From Amaurobius ferox (lineage: Eukaryota; Arthropoda; Arachnida; Araneae; Amaurobiidae): a stretch of 64,000 nucleotides of DNA. Below are positions 1-11,728 of the stretch, in pieces; the stretch's first letter is position 1, and each line of letters begins with the position of its first letter. A model generated the notes under the pieces. That model made no database searches and was not told the DNA's origin. It saw only the letters and a list, made by a program, of their open reading frames with translations. The translations under genes were made by a program, and so were the position numbers. The stretch lies in contig OX578135.1 of NCBI GenBank assembly GCA_951213105.1, forward strand, positions 161,563,250 to 161,627,249, written 5' to 3'.

Positions 1-800
1 ATTTGTTCAAGAAGTAATCTCTATCATTAAAGTTGGTTCTACATCTTTCATCCATATATGTAACTAGTATTAAGATTTCATTGATTGCACTCTTGAGGAG
101 ATGTAACAATTCTCATTAATGATCTTGCTTCACATCTTGGCACTGGTATATGTAACGATTCTTATTAATGTTCTTACTTCACATATTGGTATTGGTATAG
201 AGAAAACAAGTCCTAAGTTGAATGTGAATTTATTTTATTAAGATGTTAAAATTTCATCTGCTGTTATTCAAGTGTAGTGATCTATGGTAAAAAAAAAATG
301 TGGCACAGATGTACCTTCTTCTAAAATATGTGTATCAAAAGTTCATGTTGATTTTAGTTAATATTACTGCTACTGCAAAATTGCAGTAAAATTCTGCTAT
401 GAAGAAAATGTGTGAATATAGACATATCTTTCATTAAAAAAATTGAAATTGCTTCTTAAAAATATTATTCGAAGAGAATTCATATTCTCAAGTTACATTA
501 TATATATATATATAACTAAAAAAAAAATTGTGACTGACCTTTATATATATATATCAACTTAATAAAGAACATATTGTTATCTGTATTGTAAGAGGTTTTT
601 TATTTTTTATGAATACATATAGGTCTTGTGAACTATTTTTTTTTTTTAGTGACAAGAATAAACTGTTACAGCACAAAAAGGAAAGTTATATATATATATA
701 TATATATATATTTTAAATTGATTTGTTTTAGGTCCTGAGACAAGTATGTAATTCTAAAAAGAATGCAACATTGATTTTATGTAAACTTATAATTTTACCA
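1..800. other. AT-rich intergenic DNA
   Basis: I see no gene. A segment of about 51 bp beginning with a GTAAC..TT.TTAATG core is repeated twice between about 98 and 200. Short (AT)n runs lie near 500-515, 550 and 690-712. The rest is low-complexity AT-rich sequence. Confidence 0.5.
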
Positions 801-810
801 TATTTTTTTA

Positions 811-962
811 GGCGCTCACATACAAAAATGGTTTTTATATTTTAATTACACAACGCATTGTTCTATTTATTCTAAATTCTATTTCCCATTATACGATCCC
901 CTTCCATTAAATAACTAATTTTTAATTAATTATTTTCCCTATTCAATTGTATGTGAGTGACC
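811..962 (+). mobile_element. Small MITE-like element, copy 1
   Basis: A 152-bp segment begins GGCGCTCACATACAA and ends TTGTATGTGAGTGACC, so the ends form an inverted repeat of about 15 bp. A second copy lies in the opposite orientation at 4009-4162 and shares the interior, including a CGATCCCCTTCCATTAA core. There is no coding capacity. I could not define a target duplication, so the superfamily is not assigned. Confidence 0.55.
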
Positions 963-1306
963 GACACAACTAGATGTGTGACGGGGACTGTAAATTAACT
1001 TTTATTTTCTTAAAGATCTCTCTTTACAGTCCTTATCACAACACTCATAAACTGCGAAATTAAATAACCATTTTGATTTCTTTATACTTTTCATTGTTCA
1101 GTAAATGCTTGTTTTAAATAAACCACGGAGATAGATTTCCCCTTTAAATCATGTTTCAAACAATTCATGTTTTCAGAAACTGACTAATTTGCGCAAAAAA
1201 AATCTCCCATCAAACTAAGAGATTAAATTTTAATTCACTTTCAAACGATTTTCAAGCTTTTCGTTTGGATAAACCACGGAGTTAGAGAGTCGAACTCCTA
1301 GGAAAA

Positions 1307-1625
1307 AGTTTCGTTTTTCATTAATATCTCGACAACCCCTGGTCTTAGATACTCGAAACTTGGGTCAAATTTATGGCGGGCCATTTCAAGGCTATCCACA
1401 AAATTTCATCAAATTCGGTTCAGCCGTTCTCCCGTGATGGTGAGACGAACGAAAATTTTGTTTTTTTACTAATATCTCGAGAACCACTGATCGTAGAAAC
1501 TCCAAACATGGATTAAATTTTAAGTGGGACTATATTCAAGCTACCCGCAAAATTTCATCAAATTCGGTTCAGCCGTTCTCCCGTAATGACGGGACAGACA
1601 GATTTTCAATTTTATATATGTATAG
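1307..1625 (+). repeat. Dispersed repeat with two internal modules of about 150 bp
   Basis: Two successive modules each run from an 'atatctcga' motif to 'aaatttcatcaaattcgg' followed by 'cagccgttctcccgt'. The segment ends in GATTTTCAATTTTATATATG. A shorter copy of the same terminal part lies at about 3256-3355. The structure resembles the non-autonomous repeats common in arthropods. I cannot assign a class. Confidence 0.4.
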
Positions 1626-1719
1626 ATTTGTAGCTTTAATGCACGGTCGTTTCATTTGGCAATTTAATGCACTTTAAAAGTCTTCAGATCTTCAAAATTC
1701 CAAATATATATATATATAT

Positions 1720-2607
1720 ATCGAGAACAGTTTATGCTAGAGTCATGGGGTCAGCCTTATTCGCTGTGTTGTAAAAAAATCACATAAGGAAGAAGTACTT
1801 AATATATTTCAGCAATTTTGGTCATTTATTTCACATTTTCACGATCTTTGCGGGCCATTTTGCAAAAAAGGGTCGGTTGTATTTTTCCGAATCATATCAA
1901 CATCTAATCAGTATCAGGATAACCCTCAAGGGACGTAACTACTAAATTTTAAGATATTTCATTAAAAAGTTTTTCCCTACAGTGTAAAACGTCTTCAGTT
2001 TCCCAATAAAAGAAAAAATTGAATATCTCAAGAATAGTTCATCTAAGAGTAATGGGATTTGTCTTATTCTTTTCGTCGTAAAAAATTATGGATAAAATAT
2101 GCATTTAACTGATGCATTTACAGTATTTTATTTCAGATCTTGACGATTTTTGCTGGCCACTTCGTTAAAAATGCTTATTATTATTTTTTTTTTCGAATCG
2201 TACCAAAATCTAACCATAGCACCACGGTAACCCACAAAGCAAAAAGCAACTTATCTACCAAATTTTATGTAATTTGGTCCAATAGTTTCTCAACTAAAGT
2301 GGATACATACGATTTTTGCGGGCCATTTCGCAAAAATATCCGGAATCGTACCAAATTCTAATCAGCACCAGAGTAACCCACACGTGACTTATCTTTAAAA
2401 TTTTAGGAAATTTGGTCAATTAGTTAGTTTAGAGTTAGGCGGCGATACACGCACTGAGCGCGCGCGCACACACACGCACGTCACGCTAAAATAGTGTTTT
2501 CATGTTCTAGAGCTTCCAAATCGTGTAGATCCATCGAAAACTAGAGTTGCGATTTTCGACACGATTCCAATGTTTTCCCTATACATTACCATGTATTTTA
2601 GGGAAGG
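1720..2607 (+). mobile_element. Hairpin-ended element, S3 subfamily, plus strand
   Basis: This is an old, degraded member of the S family. It contains the recurring modules 'gggccattttgcaaaaaa', 'ccgaatcgtaccaaa' and 'atcagcaccag', a CG/CA microsatellite near 2460-2480, and the terminal stem-loop TTTTCCCTATACA..TGTATTTTAGGGAAG at 2571-2600. Two minus-strand relatives lie at about 24202-25190 and 54425-55500. No transposase is visible. The 5' boundary is uncertain. Confidence 0.5.
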
Positions 2608-2692
2608 TTAAACTTTCTCTGCTTTTGCATTTCTCATTTTTTGTAACCCCGCGGTGTTGTGTGTTTGAGCAACGTTGTAGAATAACATGGAT
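2608..2692 (+). repeat. Sequence shared downstream of two S3 copies
   Basis: About 85 bp directly after the terminal hairpin, with core CCGCGGTGTTGTGTGTTTG, reappears inverted at about 24137-24215, directly after the hairpin of another S3 copy. Homology stops at 'aataacatgg'. It therefore lies outside the normal element end but travelled with it. Confidence 0.5.
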
Positions 2693-4008
2693 TTTCCGAA
2701 TACAACCAAGGCTTAACTGTAACCCGCGTAAGGAGCACGGAATACAGTGAAGCCTTGGTACAGCTTACGATTTTATTTATATAGATTACAATTAAACAAT
2801 AGCTTCTTTGAAAGCTATGTTTCTGGTCTTATTAGGGGCAAAAATAAAGAGTGATCTTTAAATTATATCCCTTGTTATTAAAACGTTTATGTTTTATTTC
2901 GTTCATTTATAAAGTTTCCATAATTTGAGAGATTGTGGCACAAACAACGATCGGGTCGCGTTATCAGATTTTGAATGGGTATTCATTGTTGTTGTTGTTG
3001 AAACCCAGACCATCCGACCTACCAGAAAGACTGGGTATTCATTGTAGAGAAGCTCAACGATTATGTTCCATTAGTTTGAAGACTCTCATAACGATTGGAT
3101 CTCGGTTGTTTGGGAGCTCATACAAAGATTGAATCACACGCAAAGTGAAAAGGACATGAAGACTGAAGAACGGACGCAAAGGACATGAAGAAAGAACGCA
3201 AATGACATGAAGACTGTGAATGAAGATAGACGTGACAGGACAGACGGGCGTATAAATTTTAAGTTGGTCCCTACTACCCATTCAGATTTTATTAAATTCG
3301 GTACAGCCGCCAGTGATGATGAGAGAAACAGATCGATTTTCAATTATATATAGATGACATCGAAATCTGATTAAATTCTTTTTTTATCGGGCATTTTTAA
3401 CAACTAGCTAAAATTTAAAACAAATATCAATGTTTTGAGAGCAGTTTATTCTAGCAGTGGGGGATACATTTGATAATAGAAAAATGACACTTGAAAAAAC
3501 ATTTAGAAAATTTTTGCATCTTTATTCTTGCTTTAAAAATTGTTATCTTTGATTTCATAATATAGTTGCTATTCGTGCAGGCTATTTCGGTAAGAGGCCA
3601 CTCACACTAATAAATGTTATTCAACTTATAGATTTTTATAACCTTTTTTTATCCAAAGAGAAACGTTGAAAATTCCAAGAACACAATTAATAATATAATT
3701 TATTATCTTTTAAGGAACTATAACTCACTTGGGGAAAAAAAAGGTTTAGTGTTCGTTATGACAGGTAAATTTTTATTTACTAACACCAATCCACTTAAAT
3801 GCATCTAATCCATAGCTGCATTTGACTGTCTAGATGTCAACTTCGAATTTAAAATATTTAATGACTTCAGAAATAAAAGCATTCAATAAAATGCCGTTTT
3901 CACTTTCTAATTATATGTATTAAGATGTTGTGATACAACCATTCAAGAGACTTAATTAACGAATGATAAAATCAATTGAACGATCATATCTCAACACCTG
4001 ATTGGGAC
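2693..4008. other. Intergenic DNA without recognised genes
   Basis: Nothing gene-like is visible. A purine-rich stretch at 3134-3235 repeats 'ggacatgaag' several times. At 3256-3355 there is a fragment of the repeat described at 1307-1625. The remainder is AT-rich. Confidence 0.4.
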
Positions 4009-4162
4009 GGACACTCACATACAATTAAAAAGGGGAAATTAATTAATTTAATAGTTAGTTACTTAATGGAAGGGGATCGTATAGTGGGAAATAGAATTTA
4101 GAATATCAATAATAATTGCGTTGTGTTTTAAAATATTACAACACCATTTGTATGTGAGCGCC
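4009..4162 (-). mobile_element. Small MITE-like element, copy 2 (inverted)
   Basis: This is the reverse-complement partner of 811-962. It starts GGACACTCACATACAA and ends TTTGTATGTGAGCGCC. Both copies share a long interior. The pair is separated by about 3 kb. Confidence 0.55.
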
Positions 4163-4365
4163 TAAAAAATCATAAATGCACAATAAAAAAAAATTATATA
4201 CATGATAAAGTTCACCTTGTACAAACCTGCAGCTGGATCTTGATCTAAATTTTTAAATCAATGAAAAGAAAGCATTATGTCACAATTGTTCATGAAATAC
4301 TGTCAGTTACAAGTGTCAATGTCCTTTATTCATTCATTTTTTTTATGAAAGTATATAAACAAAAA

Positions 4366-4443
4366 ATGCATTCAGCTCATTGAAATAAAGAAATACCAAT
4401 TCACTTCAGTTGAACAATTATACGATCACCAAGACAAGATTGC
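4366..4443 (+). repeat. Left flank repeat of the Helitron-like array
   Basis: A segment of about 78 bp (core ATGCATTCAGCTCATT, then 'gaacaattata', then 'atcaccaaga') recurs in direct orientation at 18161-18237, just beyond the right end of the array. Similarity is roughly 80-85% by eye. Confidence 0.55.
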
Positions 4444-5073
4444 ATCCAAATGTATTTTGTATATCTTCTTCTATATAATAAAAGGCAATGTCTGTGTGTG
4501 TGTGTGTCTTATACACTATATGTTTCGCGACCGCGCGTCGGAGAGTTACGAAATTTGGCAATCGGAGACCCTGGGGGGTAGGAAGGGGACACGTGAAAAC
4601 CGATTTTCAAAATTCTAATTATTTTTTTATTTATTTAATGTTTTATGCGATTTCGACCTTTTTTTGATCTTTTTGCCCTTTTTTCTCCTCGATCCAGACA
4701 TCGTAGAAAAAAACAAATCACACCATCGGAAAGAGCAGAGAATTTCGAGTAAAAATATATCAATTTCAAATCTCCATTTCGATTTCTAATATTTTTTAAG
4801 GATTTTAAAACAAAAGTCACTTTTGGCTCAAGAAAACGATTTTTGGTTTTTAAATTCTCGCATCGTGAAAAGTACTCATAATTTCGACTAATAATTTACA
4901 TTTTCAGAAAGGTCAAACATCTGGCATTCTTACAAGTCTAATCTGGTCCAGAAATAATGAAAATTGCCTTCAGGATCGCAATTTTAAAGACGTCATGATT
5001 TTAAATTTCTCGCCGTTCCGCTCGGCGTTCCGTTCGTTTCTCCCCCGCTGAAGCAGGGAAGGTGGTGGGTGGG

Positions 5074-5131
5074 GACGTCAAGGTGGAGGTGACGTCACGG
5101 TTCTGAATAGACCGCCTTTGCTCTATATAAA
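5074..5131 (+). promoter_or_regulatory. CRE plus TATA-like cassette inside H1
   Basis: There is a GACGTCA half-site at 5074-5080, a full palindromic TGACGTCA at 5090-5097 and TATATAAA at 5124-5131, 26 bp downstream. The same arrangement and spacing is kept in H6 (16647-16654 / 16681-16688) and, inverted, in H7 (22592-22599 / 22558-22565). It looks like a pol II core promoter but activity is untested. H2-H5 carry a different sequence here. Confidence 0.35.
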
Positions 5132-5302
5132 TTATTATATTTATATTTTAAATGATGGGACGATCTGGATTTTTTAAATGTATATTTTAACTTTTGGATA
5201 TTTTAAATGAATATTTTAATTTTATGGATATTTTAAATGATGGAACAATGAAACAATGGAATGAGGATGATGGAATTAAGCATATGGTCATTTTAAATTG
5301 CA

Positions 5303-6510
5303 AATTAGCGCGCGGGAAGTTAGCGGTAGGCCCGGGTTCGATTCCCGCCACTGCCAAAACTGCCGCCGTGTTTACGTGGAATACGATCACGTTAAATATG
5401 TGGGTCCGTAAGTCCTTCCGAGAGGTTGGTGGTAGGGGAAGGAGGATACGGCCCCTGTGGATGCCTCCCCCACTGGGTTCCCGTCTAAATTGGGTGAATA
5501 TGTAGAAAGTTATGGAGATTGTCGCGGAGGGCGAAGTAGCCCAGTGGTTAGCGCGCGGGAATTGCACGCGGTAGGCCCGGGTTCGATTTCCGCCACTGAC
5601 ATGGAGTACGATCACGTTAAACATATGGGTCCGTATGTTTTTCCGAGAGGTTGGTGGTAGGGGAAGGAGGGTACGTTCCCTGTGGATGCCTCCTCCACTG
5701 GGTTCCGGTCTAAATTGGGTGGCACATCCTGGCCGTCCAACCAGTTACCAGGCCCGGGTTCGATTCCCAAAATTGCCGCCGTGTTTACGCGGAGTACGAG
5801 CACGTTAAACATGTGGGTCCGTGAGTCCTTCCGAGAAGTTGGTGGTAGGGGAAGGAGGGTACGGTCTAAATTGGATGAATAAAAAGAAAGTTATGGAGAT
5901 TGTCGCGTAGGGCAAAGTAGCCCAATGGTTAGCTCGCGGAAATTGCACTCGGTAGGCCCGGGTTCGATTCCCAAAATTGCCGCCGTGTTTACGCGGAGTA
6001 CGATCACGTTAAACATGTGGGTCTGTAAGTCCTTCCGAGAGGTTGGTGGTAGGGGAAGAAGGGTACGGTCCCTGTGGATGCTTCTCCCACTTGGTTCCGG
6101 TCTAAATTGGGTGAATAAAAAGAAAGTTATGAAGAATATCGCGGAGGGTGAAGTACCCCAGTGGTTAGTGCGCGGGATTTGCACTTGGTAGGCCCGGGTT
6201 CGATTCCCAAAATTGCCGAATAAAAATAAAGTTATGGAGATTGTCGCGGATGGCACGGTAGCCCAGTGGTTAGCGCGCGGGAATTTCACTCGGTAGGCCC
6301 GGGTTCGATTCCCGCCATTGCCAAAACTGCAGCCGTGTTCACGCGGAGTACGATCACGTTAAACGTGTGGGACTGCAAGTCCTTCCGAGAGGTTTGTGGT
6401 AGGGGAAGGAGGGTACGGTCTCTTTGGATGCCTCCCCCATTGGGTTCCGGTCTAAATTGTGTGGCACTTCCTGGCCTTCCAAGCAGTTACCTTACACCTT
6501 TCTGGTAGTT
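5303..6510 (+). repeat. SINE-derived satellite array in H1, part 1
   Basis: These are tandem monomers of a tRNA-headed SINE. A-box-like sites (GTAGCCCAGTGGTTA and variants) start at about 5536, 5917, 6153 and 6258, with partial heads at 5305 and 5750. Each is followed by a B-box-like GGTTCGATTCC. Standard monomers are about 245 bp. A 213-bp variant lacks the 'ccctgtggatgcctccc' segment. The linker 'gaataaaaagaaagttatgg' joins monomers. Translated peptides from these repeats are not genes. Confidence 0.8.
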
Positions 6511-6656
6511 ACCTTACACCTTTATGGATATTATAATTTATAGATATTTTAAATGGATATTTTAATTTTATGGCTATTTTAAATGATAGAACGATGGAAT
6601 TTTAAATGATAGAAGGATGGTGGAATTAAGAGCCTAGCATATGGTCATTATAAATT

Positions 6657-7125
6657 TAAATTAGCGCGCGAGAATTGCACTCGGTAGGCCTGGGTTCGAT
6701 TCCCGCCACTGATGCGGAGTACGATCACCTTAAACATATGGGTCGATAATTCCTTCCGAGAGGTTGGTGGCAGGGAAAGGAGGGTACGGTCTCTGTGGAT
6801 GCCTCCCCCACTGGGTTCCGGTCTAAATTGGGTGAATAAAAAGAAGGTTATGGAGATTGTCGCGGAGGGCGCGGTAGCCCAGTGGTTGGCGCGCGGGAAT
6901 TGCACTCGGTAGGCTCGGGTTCGATTGCCGCCACTGCCAAAACTGCTGCCATTTTCACGCGGAGTACGATCACGTTAAACATGTGGATCCGTAAGTCCTT
7001 CCGAGAGGTTGTTGGTAGAGGAAGGAGGGTACGGACCCTGTGGATGCCTTCCCCACTGAGTTCCGGTCTAAATTGGGTGGCACTTCCTGGCCGTCCAAAC
7101 AGTTACCTTACACCTTTCTGGTAGG
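6657..7125 (+). repeat. SINE-derived satellite array in H1, part 2
   Basis: A partial tRNA-like head at 6660 is followed by a monomer with an A box at about 6874 and the SINE 3' body ('gtggcacttcctggccgtcc'). It is separated from part 1 by an AT-rich minisatellite at 6515-6650. Confidence 0.75.
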
Positions 7126-7212
7126 TCGCGCCAGCGAGTTTGCAACGATCAGAATTTGCCACCGTCAGAATTTTCAAGGGTAGCGAACAGGCTGGTCGCC
7201 AAAGGCGGCTAG

Positions 7213-9960
7213 TCTTAAATAATAAAAGGCAATGTCTGTGTGTGTGTGTGTGTGTCTGTCTGTCTGTCTTATACACTATACGTTTCGCGACCGCGCGTCG
7301 GAGAGCTACGAAATTTGGCAATCGGAGACCCGGGGGGGAGGGAAGGGGACACATGAAAACCGATTTTTAAAATTTTAATTATTTTTTTATTTATTTAATG
7401 TTTTATACGATTTCGACCGTTTTTTGCCCTTTTTGCCCTTTTTTCTCCACGATCCAGACATCGTAGAAAAAAATAAATGACACCATCGGAAAGAGCAGAG
7501 AATTTCGAGTAAAAATATATCAATTTCAAATCTGAATTTCGATTTCTAATATTTTTTAAAGATTTTAAAACAAAAGTCACTTTTTGCTCAAGAAAACGAT
7601 TTTTGGTTTTTAAATTCTCGCATCGTGAAAAGTACTCATAATTTCGACTAATAATTTACATTTTCAGAAAGGTCAAACATCTGGCATTCTTACAAGTCCA
7701 ATCTGGTCCAGAAATAATGAAAATTGCCTTCAGGATGGCAATTTTAAAGACACCATGATTTTAAATTTGTCGGCTACCGGCTCAGTTTCTCAACGGCATT
7801 TTCCTCCCATCCGCATTAGTTTCTTCCCCGTCTCCATGGAGACCGCGCTTTCGGTTTTAACTGAATTACGAGCATAAGTGTTGTATACATCGGGCGAAAT
7901 TATTATATTTATATGATATTTTAAATGGATATTTTTAAATGGATATTTTAAATAATTTAAATGATTGAATTATGGTGGTTTGAATTGTGGTGATGTATTT
8001 GAAATTATTATATTTATGGATTGGTGGAACGATATGGTTGATTTTTTTTATTTTAAATGGATATTTTAATTTATGGATATTTTAATTTATAGATATTTTA
8101 AAAGGATATTTTAATTTTATGGCTATTTTAAATGATGGAACGATGGAACGAGGATGGTGGAATTAAGAGCCTAGCATATGGTCGTTATAAATTTAAATTA
8201 GCGCGCGAGAATTGCACTCGGTAGGCCTGGGTTCGATTCCCGCCACTGATGCGGAGTACGATCACCTTAAACATATGGGTCGATAATTCCTTCCGAGAGG
8301 TTGGTGGCAGGGAAAGGAGGGTACGGTCTCTGTGGATGCCTCCCCCACTGGGTCCTGGTCCAAATTGGGTGAATAAAAAGAAAGTTATGGAGATTGTCGC
8401 GGAGGGCGCGGTAGCCCAGTGGTTAGCGTGCGGGAATTTCACTCGGTAGGCCCGGGTTCGATTCCCTCCACTGACAAAACTGCTGCCGTGTTCACGCGGA
8501 GTACGATCACGTTAAACATGTGGGTCCGTAAGTCCTTCCGAGAGGTTGGTGGTAGAGGAAGGAGGGTACGCACCCTGTGGATGCCTCCCCTACTGGGTTC
8601 CGGTCTAAATTGGGTGAATAAAAAGAAGGTTATGGAGATTGTCGCGGAGGGCGCGGTAGCCCAGTGGTTAGCGCGCGGGATTTGCACTAGGTAGGTCCGG
8701 GTTCGATTGCCGCCACTGCCAAAACTGCCGCCGTGTTCAGGCGGAGTACGATCACGTTAAACATGTGGGTCTGTAAGTCCTTCCGAGAGGTTGGTGGTAG
8801 GGGAAGAAGGGTACGGTCCCTGTGGATGCTTCTCCCACTTGGTTCCGGTCTAAATTGGGTGAATAAAAAGAAAGTTATGAAGAATATCGCGGAGGGTGAA
8901 GTACCCCAGTGGTTAGTGCGCGGGATTTGCACTTGGTAGGCCCGGGTTCGATTCCCAAAATTGCCGAATAAAAATAAAGTTATGGAGATTGTCGCGGATG
9001 GCACGGTAGCCCAGTGGTTAGCGCGCGGGAATTTCACTCGGTAGGCCCGGGTTCGATTCCCGCCATTGCCAAAACTGCAGCCGTGTTCACGCGGAGTACG
9101 ATCACGTTAAACGTGTGGGACTGCAAGTCCTTCCGAGAGGTTTGTGGTAGGGGAAGGAGGGTACGGTCTCTTTGGATGCCTCCCCCATTGGGTTCCGGTC
9201 TAAATTGTGTGTCACTTCCTGGCCTTCCAAGCAGTTACCTTACACCTTTCTGGTAGTTACCTTACACCTTTATGGATATTATAATTTATAGATATTTTAA
9301 ATGGATATTTTAATTTTATGGCTATTTTAAATGATAGAACGATGGAATTTTAAATGATAGAAGGATGGTGGAATTAAGAGCCTAGCATATGGTCATTATA
9401 AATTTAAATTAGCGCGCGAGAATTGCACTCGGTAGGCCTGGGTTCGATTCCCGCCACTGATGCGGAGTACGATCACCTTAAACATATGGGTCGATAATTC
9501 CTTCCGAGAGGTTGGTGGCAGGGAAAGGAGGGTACGGTCTCTGTGGATGCCTCCCCCACTGGGTTCCGGTCTAAATTGGGTGAATAAAAAGAAGGTTATG
9601 GAGATTGTCGCGGAGGGCGCGGTAGCCCAGTGGTTGGCGCGCGGGAATTGCACTCGGTAGGCTCGGGTTCGATTGCCGCCACTGCCAAAACTGCTGCCAT
9701 TTTCACGCGGAGTACGATCACGTTAAACATGTGGATCCGTAAGTCCTTCCGAGAGGTTGTTGGTAGAGGAAGGAGGGTACGGACCCTGTGGATGCCTTCC
9801 CCACTGAGTTCCGGTCTAAATTGGGTGGCACTTCCTGGCCGTCCAAACAGTTACCTTACACCTTTCTGGTAGGTCGCGCCAGCGAGTTTGCAACGATCAG
9901 AATTTGCCACCGTCAGAATTTTCAAGGGTAGCGAACAGGCTGGTCGCCAAAGGCGGCTAG
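7213..9960 (+). mobile_element. Helitron-like element H2, head-to-tail with H1
   Basis: It starts TCTTAAATAATAAAAGGC directly after the CTAG of H1 and ends with the same hairpin and CTAG at 9957-9960. Length is 2,748 bp. Its 5' part is nearly identical to H3 (9961-11495), and its 3' part (8738-9960) is nearly identical to H1 (5990-7212). The only differences I noticed are g7324/a10072 and g6464/t9212. SINE A boxes lie near 8411, 8656, 8901, 9006 and 9622, with partial heads near 8199 and 9408. Confidence 0.6.
8195..9870 (+). repeat. SINE-derived satellite array in H2
   Basis: A-box starts at 8411, 8656 and 8901 give an exact 245-bp period. The next at 9006 is a shortened 105-bp unit. An AT-rich minisatellite (about 9265-9400) interrupts the array, and the last monomer starts near 9622. 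B-box-like GGTTCGATTCC or near variants follow each head. Confidence 0.8.
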
Positions 9961-11728
9961 TCTTAAATAATAAAAGGCAATGTCTGTGTGTGTGTGTGTG
10001 TGTCTGTCTGTCTGTCTTATACACTATACGTTTCGCGACCGCGCGTCGGAGAGCTACGAAATTTGGCAATCAGAGACCCGGGGGGGAGGGAAGGGGACAC
10101 ATGAAAACCGATTTTTAAAATTTTAATTATTTTTTTATTTATTTAATGTTTTATACGATTTCGACCGTTTTTTGCCCTTTTTGCCCTTTTTTCTCCACGA
10201 TCCAGACATCGTAGAAAAAAATAAATGACACCATCGGAAAGAGCAGAGAATTTCGAGTAAAAATATATCAATTTCAAATCTGAATTTCGATTTCTAATAT
10301 TTTTTAAAGATTTTAAAACAAAAGTCACTTTTTGCTCAAGAAAACGATTTTTGGTTTTTAAATTCTCGCATCGTGAAAAGTACTCATAATTTCGACTAAT
10401 AATTTACATTTTCAGAAAGGTCAAACATCTGGCATTCTTACAAGTCCAATCTGGTCCAGAAATAATGAAAATTGCCTTCAGGATGGCAATTTTAAAGACA
10501 CCATGATTTTAAATTTGTCGGCTACCGGCTCAGTTTCTCAACGGCATTTTCCTCCCATCCGCATTAGTTTCTTCCCCGTCTCCATGGAGACCGCGCTTTC
10601 GGTTTTAACTGAATTACGAGCATAAGTGTTGTATACATCGGGCGAAATTATTATATTTATATGATATTTTAAATGGATATTTTTAAATGGATATTTTAAA
10701 TAATTTAAATGATTGAATTATGGTGGTTTGAATTGTGGTGATGTATTTGAAATTATTATATTTATGGATTGGTGGAACGATATGGTTGATTTTTTTTATT
10801 TTAAATGGATATTTTAATTTATGGATATTTTAATTTATAGATATTTTAAAAGGATATTTTAATTTTATGGCTATTTTAAATGATGGAACGATGGAACGAG
10901 GATGGTGGAATTAAGAGCCTAGCATATGGTCGTTATAAATTTAAATTAGCGCGCGAGAATTGCACTCGGTAGGCCTGGGTTCGATTCCCGCCACTGATGC
11001 GGAGTACGATCACCTTAAACATATGGGTCGATAATTCCTTCCGAGAGGTTGGTGGCAGGGAAAGGAGGGTACGGTCTCTGTGGATGCCTCCCCCACTGGG
11101 TCCTGGTCCAAATTGGGTGAATAAAAAGAAAGTTATGGAGATTGTCGCGGAGGGCGCGGTAGCCCAGTGGTTAGCGTGCGGGAATTTCACTCGGTAGGCC
11201 CGGGTTCGATTCCCTCCACTGACAAAACTGCTGCCGTGTTCACGCGGAGTACGATCACGTTAAACATGTGGGTCCGTAAGTCCTTCCGAGAGGTTGGTGG
11301 TAGAGGAAGGAGGGTACGCACCCTGTGGATGCCTCCCCTACTGGGTTCCGGTCTAAATTGGGTGAATAAAAAGAAGGTTATGGAGATTGTCGCGGAGGGC
11401 GCGGTAGCCCAGTGGTTAGCGCGCGGGATTTGCACTAGGTAGGTCCGGGTTCGATTGCCGCCACTGCCAAAACTGCCGCCGTGTTCAGGCGGAGTACGAT
11501 CACGTTAAACATGCGGGACCGTAAGTCCTTCCGAGAGGTTGGTGGTAGGGGAAGGAGGGTACGGTCCCTGTGGATGCCTCCCCCACTGAGTTCCTGTCTA
11601 AATTGGGTGGCACTTCCTGGTAGGTCGTTCCTTTTGGTAGGTCGCGCCAGCGAGTGTGCCACGGTTAGAATTTGCCACGGTCAGAATTTTCAAGGGTAGC
11701 GAACAGGCTGGTCGCCAAAGGCGGCTAG
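9961..11728 (+). mobile_element. Helitron-like element H3
   Basis: It begins TCTTAAATAATAAAAGGC after the H2 CTAG and ends CTAG at 11725-11728, giving 1,768 bp. The first 1.5 kb duplicates H2 at the 2,748-bp offset. Homology breaks near 11496, where H3 proceeds directly to its 3' end, so it has fewer SINE monomers (A boxes near 11159 and 11404). Confidence 0.6.

Larger units (their letters stand above)
4470..7212 (+). mobile_element. Helitron-like non-autonomous element H1
   Basis: It begins TCTATATAATAAAAGGC, followed by a TG repeat and a conserved block (TTATACACTATA..TTCGCGACCGCGCG). About 600 bp of shared 5' region, an AT-rich minisatellite (ATATTTTAAATGG units) and tandem tRNA-SINE monomers follow. 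The right end is a hairpin (GTCGCC-AAA-GGCGGC, 7195-7209) running into CTAG at 7209-7212. A 5' TC, a 3' hairpin plus CTAG, and head-to-tail junctions are the hallmarks of Helitrons. No Rep/helicase coding is present, so it would be non-autonomous. The preceding base is T, not the canonical A, so the 5' boundary is less certain than the 3' one. Confidence 0.55.

Noticed and set aside
4635..4820. A 61-codon frame repeated at 7395, 10143, 13962 (minus) and 22869 (plus).
   Set aside because: It lies in the shared 5' region of the Helitron-like elements, is AT-biased, has no homology I recognise, and copies itself only because the element is repeated.
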